Assembly (NCBI GenBank): GCA_902591865.1
Contig: CACJCK010000008.1
Location: 1-46,909, forward strand
Source: an uncultured Prochlorococcus sp.
Lineage (GTDB): Bacteria > Cyanobacteriota > Cyanobacteriia > PCC-6307 > Cyanobiaceae
DNA length: 46,909 bases
Reading direction: 5' to 3'
Under the pieces are notes generated by a model. The model worked only from the letters and a program-made list of their open reading frames with translations, was not told where the DNA came from and searched no databases. Positions 9,256 through 17,178 of this stretch are shown one piece after another. Both the position numbers and the translations under genes were made by a program. Position 1 is the stretch's first letter. Every line of letters starts with the position of its first letter.

Positions 9256-11025
9256 GTGCAAAAGATTAAATTCAAATCTTTTGTTTTAATAATTCCAATA
9301 ATAATTTTTTCTGGAATATCTTTTTATTTTTTTAATCTAATATTTAGCACGTTAAAATTTGAAGTATCTAAAAATAAAAAGTCTCGGGACACCAAATATT
9401 CGTATGTAATATCATCTTCTGATAATAAGATACTAAGCAAACTAAGCCGCAAATTTGAAATAGATAATAGTTATCATAAAATTCCATTTTTTCTTAAACA
9501 TTCTTTTATATCTTCTGAAGATAAAAGATTTTATAAACATAATGGAATAGATTTAAAAAGTATTTCACGCGCCCTTATTCAAAATATTAGAAGTGGTTAT
9601 ATTAAAGAGGGAGGAAGTACAATTACACAACAAGTTGCTAGATTACTTTTTTTAAATAATGATTTAAGTTTTCAAAGAAAAGTCAAAGAAATATTGATAT
9701 CACTCATACTTGAATTTAGATACGATAAAAATCAAATTTTAAAATTATATTTAAATAATATTTATCTAGGATCAGGAGCATACGGGGTAGACGAGGCTGC
9801 CCAAGTTTATTTTGGAAAATTTATAGAAGAATTGACATTATCAGAAATCGCATTAATTACAGGATTAGCTCCAGCTCCATCAATTTATTCACCTTATCAA
9901 AATTTAGAACTAGCTATTAAAAATAGAAATAAAGTTCTTGAATCAATGTATGTTGATGGATATATCTCTCTTGCAAATAAGAATAAGGCTATTAAAGAAA
10001 AAATAAAATTAAATTATCAAACATCAGATAATTTTTTAGATGATAAATTACTAATTAACTTTATTCTTCAGGAAACAGATAAAAAAATTGGAAGTAAAAA
10101 TGATTATAAGTTTTTAATAATTAAATCTTCTATCAACAAAGATTGGCAAGAAAAAGGTCAAAAAATATCAAAATATGCAGGGCCTAAAGAACTTGAATTT
10201 GGTCTGTTATCTATTGAATCAAACACAGGACTAATCAGGACAATGATAAACAGCAAAAATCCATCAATTAATGAATACAATAGAGTAATTTCATCCGTAA
10301 GACCTTTAGGTTCAACTTTTAAAATAATCCCTTATGCTGCTGCATTAATAGAAGGAATAAAATTAAGCGATAAATTTGAAGACTTACCAATATGCTGGGA
10401 AAGTTATTGCCCAAAAAATTTTTCAGAAGACTATAGAGGCTCAATATCTTTGATTGAATCATTTAAAAGTTCATCAAATATCGTTCCAATATCAATAACA
10501 AAAAAAATCGGCTTAAAAAATATTATTAATTTAGCGAATTCATTTGGACTAGGATATGAGCAAGAGTTTGAGGAATTCCCATCGTTAGCTATTGGCTCCT
10601 ACGGAGATAATCTTTTAAACATCACAAATGCATATTCTGCAATAAACAATAATGGGAAGATTCAAAGTCCTGAAATCATAGAAAAAATAGAATCATTTAA
10701 AAAACAACCTATTTGGGAAAACAAATCTATTTCAAAGAAAATATTAGATTTAAAAATAAACAAGAAAATAAATAAACTTCTTGAAAAATCTGTAAATGAA
10801 GGCACTTCAAAAGCAGCCTCTATAAAAGGAAAGAAAATTTATGGGAAAACAGGAACATCTGATGGAAACAAAGATCTCTGGTTTATTGGTTCCATTGATA
10901 ACCTTACAACAGGGATCTGGATAGGTTACGACGATAACAAGGAATCTGAATTATCTAGTGGGAATGCAGCTTATTTATGGAAGAAGTTCATATCTGAAAT
11001 TTATAAAATTCCAATTAAAAAATAA
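9256..11025 (+). CDS. Bifunctional penicillin-binding protein, class A
   Basis: Peptidoglycan synthase with glycosyltransferase (GT51) and transpeptidase domains, anchored by an N-terminal membrane segment at about residues 9-31. GT51 motifs are EDKRFYKHNG with catalytic Glu88, GGSTITQQ at 119-126 and YLGSGAYGVDEAA with Glu180. Transpeptidase motifs are STFK at 353-356, SSN at 406-408 and KTGTS at 531-535, so the active site is complete. The 589-residue length is short for class A because the linker and C-terminal extras are reduced. I chose GTG at 9256, just after the chlG stop. A TTG nine bases upstream is in frame and would overlap chlG. The gene converges on rsmB. Confidence 0.92.
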   Translation: MQKIKFKSFVLIIPIIIFSGISFYFFNLIFSTLKFEVSKNKKSRDTKYSYVISSSDNKILSKLSRKFEIDNSYHKIPFFLKHSFISSEDKRFYKHNGIDLKSISRALIQNIRSGYIKEGGSTITQQVARLLFLNNDLSFQRKVKEILISLILEFRYDKNQILKLYLNNIYLGSGAYGVDEAAQVYFGKFIEELTLSEIALITGLAPAPSIYSPYQNLELAIKNRNKVLESMYVDGYISLANKNKAIKEKIKLNYQTSDNFLDDKLLINFILQETDKKIGSKNDYKFLIIKSSINKDWQEKGQKISKYAGPKELEFGLLSIESNTGLIRTMINSKNPSINEYNRVISSVRPLGSTFKIIPYAAALIEGIKLSDKFEDLPICWESYCPKNFSEDYRGSISLIESFKSSSNIVPISITKKIGLKNIINLANSFGLGYEQEFEEFPSLAIGSYGDNLLNITNAYSAINNNGKIQSPEIIEKIESFKKQPIWENKSISKKILDLKINKKINKLLEKSVNEGTSKAASIKGKKIYGKTGTSDGNKDLWFIGSIDNLTTGIWIGYDDNKESELSSGNAAYLWKKFISEIYKIPIKK

Positions 11026-11034
11026 ATTATATTT

Positions 11035-12351
11035 TTAAGATTTATAAGAAATTATTGCAGAATAAAATCCATCACCAGGATAATCCAATCTAGGTAAAAT
11101 TTGCTTTTGGCCAACCAATTTTAAAGTTTTGTTTTTTTCAATAAACCGTCCAATTAATAGATTATTTTCATCGGGACAGATAGTACAAGTTGAATAAACT
11201 AAAGTGCCCTCTTTTTTCAAAAGAGGAAAAATACTCTCCAAAAGTTTTTCCTGTAATAAAGTTAAAGATTTTATTTTTTCTTTACTTAAAGACCATCTAG
11301 AATCTGGATTCCTGGAAAGAGTTCCAATGCCTGAGCATGGAGCATCTAATAAAATCTTATCAAAATAAGATATAAACTTAGGATTTAATTCAATCAAACT
11401 CGTAGCATCAGCCTTAAGAATATTAACAGATTTCAAATTTAATCTTTCTAAATTTGATTGCAGTATTTTCAATCTTTTTGCTGATCTGTCTACAGCAATG
11501 ATTTCAGCACTATCATTTGTTAATTCTGCTAGGTGGGTAGACTTACTTCCTGGAGCTGCACAAGCATCTAAAATCTTTTCACCTTCTTTTGGATTTAAGA
11601 GAGGTGCTATCCACTGAGAAGATCTATCTTGAATTGTCCAAAGTCCATCACTATATCCTGGTAAATTTTTTATAGATCTTGGATTAGATTTTAAAGTAAT
11701 TCCATTATGTAAATCTTTAATAATTTCAGCATCAATATTATTTTCATGAAGTACTTTCAAAAAGTTATCTAAATTAGTTTTTAATTGGTTAATTCGCAAA
11801 TCAATTGATGGTTTTTTATTAAATGCCTTAATGATATTTTCACCCTCGCTATTGCCGACCCATTTATAAAGATCCTTCACAAGCCATAAGGGAAATGATT
11901 CAAGATATGAAATTCTTTCTTTTCTATCAGAAGATAATTCCGGAAAAATTTTTTGTTCTAATTTTCTTGACGCATTTCTCAATATCGCATTTACAGTTCC
12001 CGCTAAGCCATTTAAATCTGTTTTTTTAGCTACTTCAACAGTGGTAGAAATAGCAGCAGGAAATGGAATTTTATCCATTTTCAATATTTGATATAAACCT
12101 ATATGTAGAAGCCATCTTAACTTTGGAGGCTGCTTTTTATGAGTAATTTTTGATGTATGATCCGTCCAAAGATCAAGAAATTTTCTATACCTTATGCATC
12201 CAAAAGATAATTCCGTAATAAAAGCTATATCAAGAGGATTAAATTGATAATTTTTTAAAACCTTTTCAAGAGCATGATCAGAAAAATCACCAGAGCTAAC
12301 TTTTAATAAAATTTCCCAAGCTGCCTTCCTTTGTAAATATCCTACGCTCAA
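11035..12351 (-). CDS. rsmB: 16S rRNA (cytosine-967 C5)-methyltransferase RsmB (Sun)
   Basis: Methylates cytosine 967 of 16S rRNA. The N-terminal 140 residues form a NusB-like RNA-binding domain (AAWEILLKV, ALEKVLKNY, AFITELSFGCIR). The C-terminal Rossmann domain has the SAM-binding DACAAPGSKS at 262-271, DAPCSG at 336-341, and the catalytic cysteine Cys389 in STCTICPDEN. This two-cysteine arrangement is the hallmark of the Nop2/RsmB family. The start is TTG at 12351; the NusB pattern begins only six residues further on. It is 438 residues long, the normal length. The gene converges on the penicillin-binding-protein gene with a 9-bp gap. Confidence 0.94.
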   Translation of the reverse strand: MSVGYLQRKAAWEILLKVSSGDFSDHALEKVLKNYQFNPLDIAFITELSFGCIRYRKFLDLWTDHTSKITHKKQPPKLRWLLHIGLYQILKMDKIPFPAAISTTVEVAKKTDLNGLAGTVNAILRNASRKLEQKIFPELSSDRKERISYLESFPLWLVKDLYKWVGNSEGENIIKAFNKKPSIDLRINQLKTNLDNFLKVLHENNIDAEIIKDLHNGITLKSNPRSIKNLPGYSDGLWTIQDRSSQWIAPLLNPKEGEKILDACAAPGSKSTHLAELTNDSAEIIAVDRSAKRLKILQSNLERLNLKSVNILKADATSLIELNPKFISYFDKILLDAPCSGIGTLSRNPDSRWSLSKEKIKSLTLLQEKLLESIFPLLKKEGTLVYSTCTICPDENNLLIGRFIEKNKTLKLVGQKQILPRLDYPGDGFYSAIISYKS

Positions 12352-12400
12352 AATATAATTTTTTTTAAAGATAACTTAAATATACAAAAAATTCAAAAAT

Positions 12401-12544
12401 TTAAACTACTTTTTCAATTGCAGTATTAAACCAAGTAAAACCTAAGATAGAAATAAGTGACAGATTAAATCCTAAAAAAAGAAAGATGTTTAAAGAGTGG
12501 ATTCTTTCCCGAAATAAAATTTTTTTTTCTTCTTGAAACTTCAT
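12401..12544 (-). CDS. Small single-span membrane protein, unknown
   Basis: A 47-residue frame starting at ATG 12544. It has a charged head (MKFQEEKKILFRERIHS) and one hydrophobic segment, about residues 18-38 (NIFLFLGFNLSLISILGF), ending in IEKVV. The shape is that of a small single-pass membrane subunit or membrane peptide, common in thylakoid complexes, but I do not recognise the family. An in-frame TTG 39 bases upstream would extend the frame, but it would overlap the 59-aa gene upstream, so I prefer the ATG. It sits 20 bp downstream of that gene and is probably co-transcribed. Confidence 0.5.
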   Translation of the reverse strand: MKFQEEKKILFRERIHSLNIFLFLGFNLSLISILGFTWFNTAIEKVV

Positions 12545-12564
12545 TAGTAAAATAAAAAACTTAA

Positions 12565-12744
12565 TCAGGATTTCAAACGGCAACCAATATTGACAGATCC
12601 TGCGTCAAGCATTCTGCCTAATTTAATTGCTATGGATTCCTCCAACCTTGTGAAGTTAGATTGATGTGTAGTTATCCAATCTAACTCAGAAAAAGTGATA
12701 ATACCTGTCGAATTACTTTTTAAAAAAAGTGTACCAATTTCCAT
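12565..12744 (-). CDS. Short conserved picocyanobacterial protein, unknown
   Basis: A 59-residue ATG-started frame, too short for common gene-calling cut-offs. The protein begins MEIGTLFLKSNSTGIIT, continues with ELDWITTHQ and RLEESIAIKLGRMLDAGS, and ends NIGCRLKS. It reads as a compact soluble domain with a beta-rich start and an amphipathic helix. I recall similar short proteins with the pattern VEEAxALRLGRLLDAG in marine Synechococcus, which supports a real gene, but this cannot be checked here. The function is unknown. A second small gene follows after 20 bp. Confidence 0.6.
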   Translation of the reverse strand: MEIGTLFLKSNSTGIITFSELDWITTHQSNFTRLEESIAIKLGRMLDAGSVNIGCRLKS

Positions 12745-12849
12745 TAGATAAATCTAATTTTTTCTAAACTAACATCCGTACTTAATATTTCGTCATAACA
12801 TAATATTCTTTTAATTTTTCAAAGACAACTGTAGGTTAATACTCTTAAT

Positions 12850-14340
12850 TTATTGAAAATCTCTTAAAAATTTATCGGCCGTTTTTAAGTAGTTATTTAA
12901 TTTTTCCTCTGACATTTTATCGAGATTTCTCGTTAACATTGCCAGACGATATTGCTTTCTAAAAAAGCTTTCATTATCTTTAATAAATTTCCAAAATAAG
13001 CCATCCCATATTTCACACCATGGGCCACTTTTAAAATTAGACATTTTTTTTACATAATTAGAGCTTGATATATATGGCTTTGTTGAAAAGATACCTCCAT
13101 CACTAAACTGACTCATTCCGTAAACATTTGGGACCATAACCCAATCATAGGAATCAATAAACATTTCCATAAACCATTTATAAACTTGGTTGGGGTGAAT
13201 TCTACATAGAAGCATAAAGTTGCCAATAATCATTAGCCGCTCAATATGATGACAATAACCAAATTTAATAATATTTTTTATAACAACGTCTACTGGTTCA
13301 ATTCCTGTATTTCCTTGATAAAAAGATTTTGGAATTGGCTTATCTTCAAAATTCCAGAAATTACTATTTCTCATTTTTGTTCCATACTTATTATAGACAA
13401 GGCTAATAAATTCTCTCCATCCAATAATTTGACGAATAAAACCCTCTAAAGAGTTAATTGGAACATTATTATTTTTGGCATAAAGTAATGCTTTATTTAC
13501 TACTTCATTTGGCGTTAGTAAGCCACTATTTAAAAGAGGAGACAATAAACTATGCCATAAAAAAGAATTTTCTTTAGAAATAGCATCTTCATAATCTCCA
13601 AACAAGAAAAATTTATGTTTAAAAAAATCATTTAACCATTCATCTGCCTCATCAAAATTAGTTGGATATAAAAAGTTATTACTTTCTCCAATAAAATCAA
13701 TATCTAAATTGGCCAATGCCTTTTCGGCATGAATTACAAATTTATTTTTTGGTAATTTAGGTGTATCAGGTATGCTGATTTTTTTGGGTAATTTTTTTCT
13801 ATTCATCTCATCGAAACTCCACTTACCGCCTTCAGGTTTGTCATCCGAATTAACTAATATCTTTTGGCTCTTTCTTTGATTTTCATAAAATCTCCCCATA
13901 AGAGGTTTTTTTGTATTTGATTCAAATAACTCTTTTAAATTTTCACTGCTCATAAACATAGGAGAAGGCAAAATATTTAAAGCTAAATTATTACTTTCAA
14001 CAAAATTATTAATCCTCTTCATTATTAAAAAATCATGAGGATCAATGAGATTTATTTTCTGATATTTATTTTTAATAAATTCCGATAAGTAATCAACTGT
14101 AGAAACATAATTCTTGTTTTCGATATATATGACCTTAAAGCCAGATATTTCTAAATAATTTTTATAAGCGAGCATAGATGCTCTATGAAAAACTAACTTG
14201 TTTTTATGATTAATTAATTTATGAAATTTATCATTTCCAAAAAATAATGAGTCTTCCAAAATCAAAACTTCACAATTTATTTTTAAGATTGGGCTTTCTC
14301 TAAAAAGTTGATTCGGGAAAATAATTGATACTTGTTTCAT
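12850..14340 (-). CDS. Photolyase/cryptochrome, FeS-BCP (PhrB-like) family, ligand set incomplete
   Basis: A 496-residue flavoprotein of the deoxyribodipyrimidine photolyase-related family, whose members repair (6-4) photoproducts or act as light sensors. The family core is visible: [10 protein letters not shown] at the start, [14 protein letters not shown] near 299-312, [18 protein letters not shown] at 361-378, and [18 protein letters not shown] near 399-416. In PhrB four cysteines hold a 4Fe-4S cluster. Here Cys363 and Cys442 are present, but the segment [18 protein letters not shown] lacks the CxxC pair and is shortened. I start at ATG 14340, which overlaps the DUF2256 stop as ATGA. An in-frame ATG at 14364 would lie inside that gene. 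Confidence 0.88.
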   Translation of the reverse strand: MKQVSIIFPNQLFRESPILKINCEVLILEDSLFFGNDKFHKLINHKNKLVFHRASMLAYKNYLEISGFKVIYIENKNYVSTVDYLSEFIKNKYQKINLIDPHDFLIMKRINNFVESNNLALNILPSPMFMSSENLKELFESNTKKPLMGRFYENQRKSQKILVNSDDKPEGGKWSFDEMNRKKLPKKISIPDTPKLPKNKFVIHAEKALANLDIDFIGESNNFLYPTNFDEADEWLNDFFKHKFFLFGDYEDAISKENSFLWHSLLSPLLNSGLLTPNEVVNKALLYAKNNNVPINSLEGFIRQIIGWREFISLVYNKYGTKMRNSNFWNFEDKPIPKSFYQGNTGIEPVDVVIKNIIKFGYCHHIERLMIIGNFMLLCRIHPNQVYKWFMEMFIDSYDWVMVPNVYGMSQFSDGGIFSTKPYISSSNYVKKMSNFKSGPWCEIWDGLFWKFIKDNESFFRKQYRLAMLTRNLDKMSEEKLNNYLKTADKFLRDFQ

Positions 14341-14468
14341 CTTTGCGACTTCCTGATACTGCATCTTTTTGAACAGTAGATAACATCATCCCAACAGTTT
14401 TTCCATTTTTTACGCCACTCGAACGGCCTATTGCAAACAGGGCAAGTTTTAGTAGAAAGATTTTTCAA
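14337..14468 (-). CDS. DUF2256 cysteine-rich small protein
   Basis: A 43-residue frame starting at TTG 14468. It carries [29 protein letters not shown], which splits into a CxxC pair at residues 9 and 12, a cysteine at 25, and a C-x3-C pair at 32 and 36, a likely zinc-binding fold. The spacing and the string [14 protein letters not shown] fit the DUF2256 family. Its stop codon overlaps the start of the photolyase gene as ATGA, so the two should be translationally coupled. It starts 3 bases after the DUF2805 stop, in the same frame. Its function is unknown. In my recollection DUF2256 often neighbours photolyase-related genes in other bacteria. Confidence 0.8.
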   Translation of the reverse strand: MKNLSTKTCPVCNRPFEWRKKWKNCWDDVIYCSKRCSIRKSQR

Positions 14469-14471
14469 AAT

Positions 14472-14708
14472 TTATAATTTTCTTTTATGAGTAGATTTAA
14501 ATCTAGTTGAATCTTTAAGCGCCCTATGTTTTGTATTTCTTCCCGAAACTCTCTTTCTCCAAACTTTGAAGGATTTGGGTTTAAGATTTTGACGCATAAT
14601 TTTTATCGCATCTTCCTCTTTTAAACCAAATTGATACTCGATAGCTTCAAAGGGTGTTCTATCTTCCCAACACATTTCTATTATTCTATCTATATCAATA
14701 CTTTCCAT
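14472..14708 (-). CDS. DUF2805 / TIGR03643 family small protein
   Basis: A 78-residue basic protein with the family pattern IIEMCWEDRTPFEAIEYQFGLKEEDAIKIMRQNL, then FKVWRKRVSGRNTKH and a lysine/arginine-rich tail. The helical first half looks like a small helix-turn-helix-like domain: PFEAIEYQFGL could be the turn-containing helix pair. The basic tail suggests nucleic-acid contact, which is inference only. The start is ATG. It lies between the DUF393 gene (2-bp gap) and the DUF2256 gene (3-bp gap) in the photolyase cluster. Confidence 0.82.
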   Translation of the reverse strand: MESIDIDRIIEMCWEDRTPFEAIEYQFGLKEEDAIKIMRQNLKPKSFKVWRKRVSGRNTKHRALKDSTRFKSTHKRKL

Positions 14709-14710
14709 AT

Positions 14711-15115
14711 TTATTGTTCACATTGTGAGGTACAAAGTTTTTCAATATCTGATCTGCCTGTAATTTGAAGTCTATATTTTGCCCAATATTTGTAAACCAG
14801 TCTCAATAATGGAGATAAGATCTTAATCTTCAAGGGATAATAAACCCAACCTAAACCAACTAATTCATAAGAATATGCAAGTACATCTAGTCCTCGAATA
14901 ATTTCGCCGTTTTCCATAATCCCATGCAGGTTTAACATTGCTTCTGAATATGATATATCTTTAAAAAGACTTTGATCATAATCCTTTGTATTAATATCTA
15001 TAAATGCAATTTGATTTAAGATATCTCTTTTTTTTAGAAAATTTGTTTCTCTCAAACAAAGTGGACAACCACCATCGAATAAAAAGGTTAATTTATTTTT
15101 CATATTTTTATTCAA
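14711..15115 (-). CDS. DUF393 thiol-disulfide oxidoreductase-like (DCC family)
   Basis: A 134-residue protein of the DCC family. The name-giving motif is FLFDGGCPLCLRE near residues 12-24, with the CxxC expected of a thioredoxin-like redox site. The rest matches the family: IAFIDINTKD, then YSEAMLNLHGIMENGEIIRGLDVLAYSYELVGLGW. No signal peptide is visible, so the protein is probably cytosolic or membrane-associated. The start is ATG 15115, with a second in-frame ATG four codons later. It is the first gene of a four-gene minus-strand cluster ending in the photolyase-like gene. A redox role for that cluster is inferred, not known. Confidence 0.85.
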   Translation of the reverse strand: MNKNMKNKLTFLFDGGCPLCLRETNFLKKRDILNQIAFIDINTKDYDQSLFKDISYSEAMLNLHGIMENGEIIRGLDVLAYSYELVGLGWVYYPLKIKILSPLLRLVYKYWAKYRLQITGRSDIEKLCTSQCEQ

Positions 15116-15234
15116 ATATAGAAATTAAATAACTTTTTTGTGGAATAAAAATTTTTCTTTAGAGTACAAGCTTTATAAAGCCTTTATAATTGCCAGTTCT
15201 AATTTGGTGAAATTATATTATCTTATAGATTAAT

Positions 15235-15266
15235 AAGCCATTGATTAAGGGATACATCAATGGTTT
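15235..15266 (-). terminator. Stem-loop downstream of the 67-aa gene
   Basis: An 11-bp inverted repeat with one G-U pair, core CCATTGAT and ATCAATGG, surrounds a 10-nt spacer. It starts 14 bases after the stop of the small gene on the minus strand. A moderately U-rich CUUAUUAAU follows on that strand. It is a candidate intrinsic terminator separating this gene from the photolyase cluster; an operator for the cluster is an alternative. Confidence 0.45.
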
Positions 15267-15280
15267 AAAACTATTTATCA

Positions 15281-15484
15281 TCAGTCATCTAGAAGATGAA
15301 CTCCTTCTCCTACGTCAGGAATAAATTTACAATATTTTTCAAAAATAAGTCCAACACCTCTCATTTTTTCTCCTAATTCATCGTTAAATTTATTATATTC
15401 TTCCGATTCACGCTCAGGTAAATTCCAACCTTGTTTTTCTACCATACTTGTTATTACTGTATAGTCCCATTCTATGTATGCCAT
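15281..15484 (-). CDS. Small hypothetical protein
   Basis: A 67-residue acidic soluble protein starting at ATG 15484 (MAYIEWDYTVITSMVEKQGW). It has no membrane segment, signal peptide or cysteine motif, with only a single Cys. The middle is helical and charged (ERESEEYNKFNDELGEKMRG) and the end is GEGVHLLDD. I do not recognise the family; it is probably a lineage-specific picocyanobacterial protein. It stands alone, with a possible terminator just downstream and the divergent trmH gene 96 bp upstream. Confidence 0.55.
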   Translation of the reverse strand: MAYIEWDYTVITSMVEKQGWNLPERESEEYNKFNDELGEKMRGVGLIFEKYCKFIPDVGEGVHLLDD

Positions 15485-15580
15485 GGAGTTAATTCAAACT
15501 ACCAAAATATTATAAACCAAGAGATTTAATAGGTAATCAATATTTTTTTAATATAATTTAAAAGTGTGAAAAAATTATAA

Positions 15581-16252
15581 ATGTCAATTTTGCCAAGAAG
15601 ATTTGAACGAATCAAAAGTGTTTTAGATTGCAGAATGAAAAACTTGACTGTTTTAGTTGAGGATGTCAATAAACCACATAATTTATCTGCGATATTGAGG
15701 ACATGTGATGCGGCAGGAGTTTTCGAAGCAAATTTTATTAGCAAAACGAATGCCGTTAAGACTTTTAATAGTACTGCTCAAGGAAGTCAAAAATGGGTAA
15801 AACTAAATAATCATAAAAACACTATCACAGCAATATCTGATTTAAAGAATAAGGGTTTTAAATTATATGGAACAACTCTCAATAGTGAATCAGTAGATTA
15901 TAGAAATTTTGATTATTCTCAAAATACATGTTTTGTTTTAGGAGCAGAAAAATGGGGACTAAGTAATGAACTTATATCAATGGTTGATCAATCAATTTTT
16001 ATACCTATGAGAGGTATGGTTCAATCCCTAAATGTTTCAGTTGCTGCTTCCATATTATTATTTGAAGCTATTCGCCAAAGAAAAAATAAAGGTATACTGC
16101 CCGCTAATGGAGAAGGTTTAAATACAGATGAATATCAAAAAACACTTTTTGAATGGTGTTACCCAGAATTAGCTACAGTGTATAAAAAATCAGCTAAAGA
16201 ATATCCAAAGTTGAATGCTCAAGGAGAACTAGATCCTATTACAGATAACTAA
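15581..16252 (+). CDS. trmH: tRNA (guanosine-18 2'-O)-methyltransferase (SpoU/TrmH)
   Basis: SPOUT-class methyltransferase predicted to methylate the ribose of G18 in the tRNA D-loop. The three SpoU motifs are present: NLSAILRTCDAAGV from residue 34, FVLGAEKWGLS at 118-128, and IPMRGMVQSLNVSVAA at 141-156. These form the trefoil knot that binds SAM. The N-terminus (LPRRFERIKSVLDCRMKNLTVLVEDV) matches the TrmH subfamily rather than RlmB, which carries an extra L30-like domain. The start is ATG at 15581, giving 223 residues. It converges on the ABC permease gene with a 2-bp gap. Confidence 0.93.
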   Translation: MSILPRRFERIKSVLDCRMKNLTVLVEDVNKPHNLSAILRTCDAAGVFEANFISKTNAVKTFNSTAQGSQKWVKLNNHKNTITAISDLKNKGFKLYGTTLNSESVDYRNFDYSQNTCFVLGAEKWGLSNELISMVDQSIFIPMRGMVQSLNVSVAASILLFEAIRQRKNKGILPANGEGLNTDEYQKTLFEWCYPELATVYKKSAKEYPKLNAQGELDPITDN

Positions 16253-16254
16253 AT

Positions 16255-17100
16255 TTATTCAGAATTTTGACTATCAAAAATTTCTTCAAGATCCTCTCCT
16301 ATAAAAGAAAGACCTAAAACTAAAAAAAACATTGCCAAACCTGGGAACAAAGCCGTCCACCAGATACCTGTAGGTAAAGCGGCAAGAGCCAGATTTAAAT
16401 CACTTCCCCACTCTGGGACATCTGCAGGAACACCAAGACCTAAAAATCCTAAACTTCCTAATACCAAAACAGCATCTGCAGCATTTAGAGTAAGCAGAAT
16501 AGGCAATGGTGTTATTACATTAGGGAGAATATATTTAAAAATAATTTTTTTAACATCAGCTCCTGCAACTTGAGCTGCCTCCACATAAGTTTCGGATTTA
16601 ACCAATATTGTCTGATTTCTGATTAATCTAAAATATTGAGGAGAGTAAACAATACACAATGCCAAAGACGCGTTAAGGATACCCTTACCCAATACAAAAG
16701 CCACAACAACTGAAAGCAAAATTACAGGTATTGAAAAAATAGTATCCATTATTAGTGATAAGCATTTATCAAAAAAACCACCAAAATATCCACTTAATAA
16801 TCCCAATGGCAAACCCAAACTTAATGAAAAAAGAATAGCTAAGAATACAACTTCTATCGCTAAGGATGATCCTTGCAAAGTTCTTAAGCAAACATCTCTT
16901 CCTAATCTATCTGTGCCACAAAAATGATTAAGCGAAGGAGGGGCAAAGATATCATTACTTAGAATTGAAAATGAATAATCAAAAAAATTATTGGCCTCTA
17001 AAAATTTCATTATTAAAACAACAAGAAGATAAAAAAGTACAATTAAAAATCCAGCTTTTCTGATATTTGCACCGACACGATTAGATGAGTTAATATCCAA
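16255..17100 (-). CDS. ABC transporter permease, DppC/OppC type
   Basis: Inner-membrane permease of a peptide/nickel/opine-type ABC importer. The 281-residue protein has an N-terminal membrane segment (FLIVLFYLLVVLIMKF) and an extracytoplasmic loop with FGTDRLGRD in the altered form HFCGTDRLGRDVCLR, typical of DppC. About five further segments follow, with the ATPase-contact loop YVEAAQVAGADVKKIIFKYILP. The length is usual for DppC. No partner permease, binding protein or ATPase is adjacent, so the substrate is unknown. lepA lies 78 bp upstream on the same strand, and trmH converges from the other side. Confidence 0.9.
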   Translation of the reverse strand: MDINSSNRVGANIRKAGFLIVLFYLLVVLIMKFLEANNFFDYSFSILSNDIFAPPSLNHFCGTDRLGRDVCLRTLQGSSLAIEVVFLAILFSLSLGLPLGLLSGYFGGFFDKCLSLIMDTIFSIPVILLSVVVAFVLGKGILNASLALCIVYSPQYFRLIRNQTILVKSETYVEAAQVAGADVKKIIFKYILPNVITPLPILLTLNAADAVLVLGSLGFLGLGVPADVPEWGSDLNLALAALPTGIWWTALFPGLAMFFLVLGLSFIGEDLEEIFDSQNSE

Positions 17101-17178
17101 AATCTTTTTTACAGATATGAATGAAATATACCCAATTCTTTTAAAAATAAATAGCTATAAATTTTAAATTAAAAAAAA

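Noticed and set aside
12545..12583. TTG start extending the 47-aa membrane protein to 60 aa
   Set aside because: It would overlap the 59-aa gene upstream. The ATG at 12544 gives a clean 20-bp gap.
14341..14364. Upstream ATG extending the photolyase by eight residues
   Set aside because: It lies inside the DUF2256 gene. The family begins at the VSIIFPNQ strand, and ATG 14340 makes the ATGA overlap.
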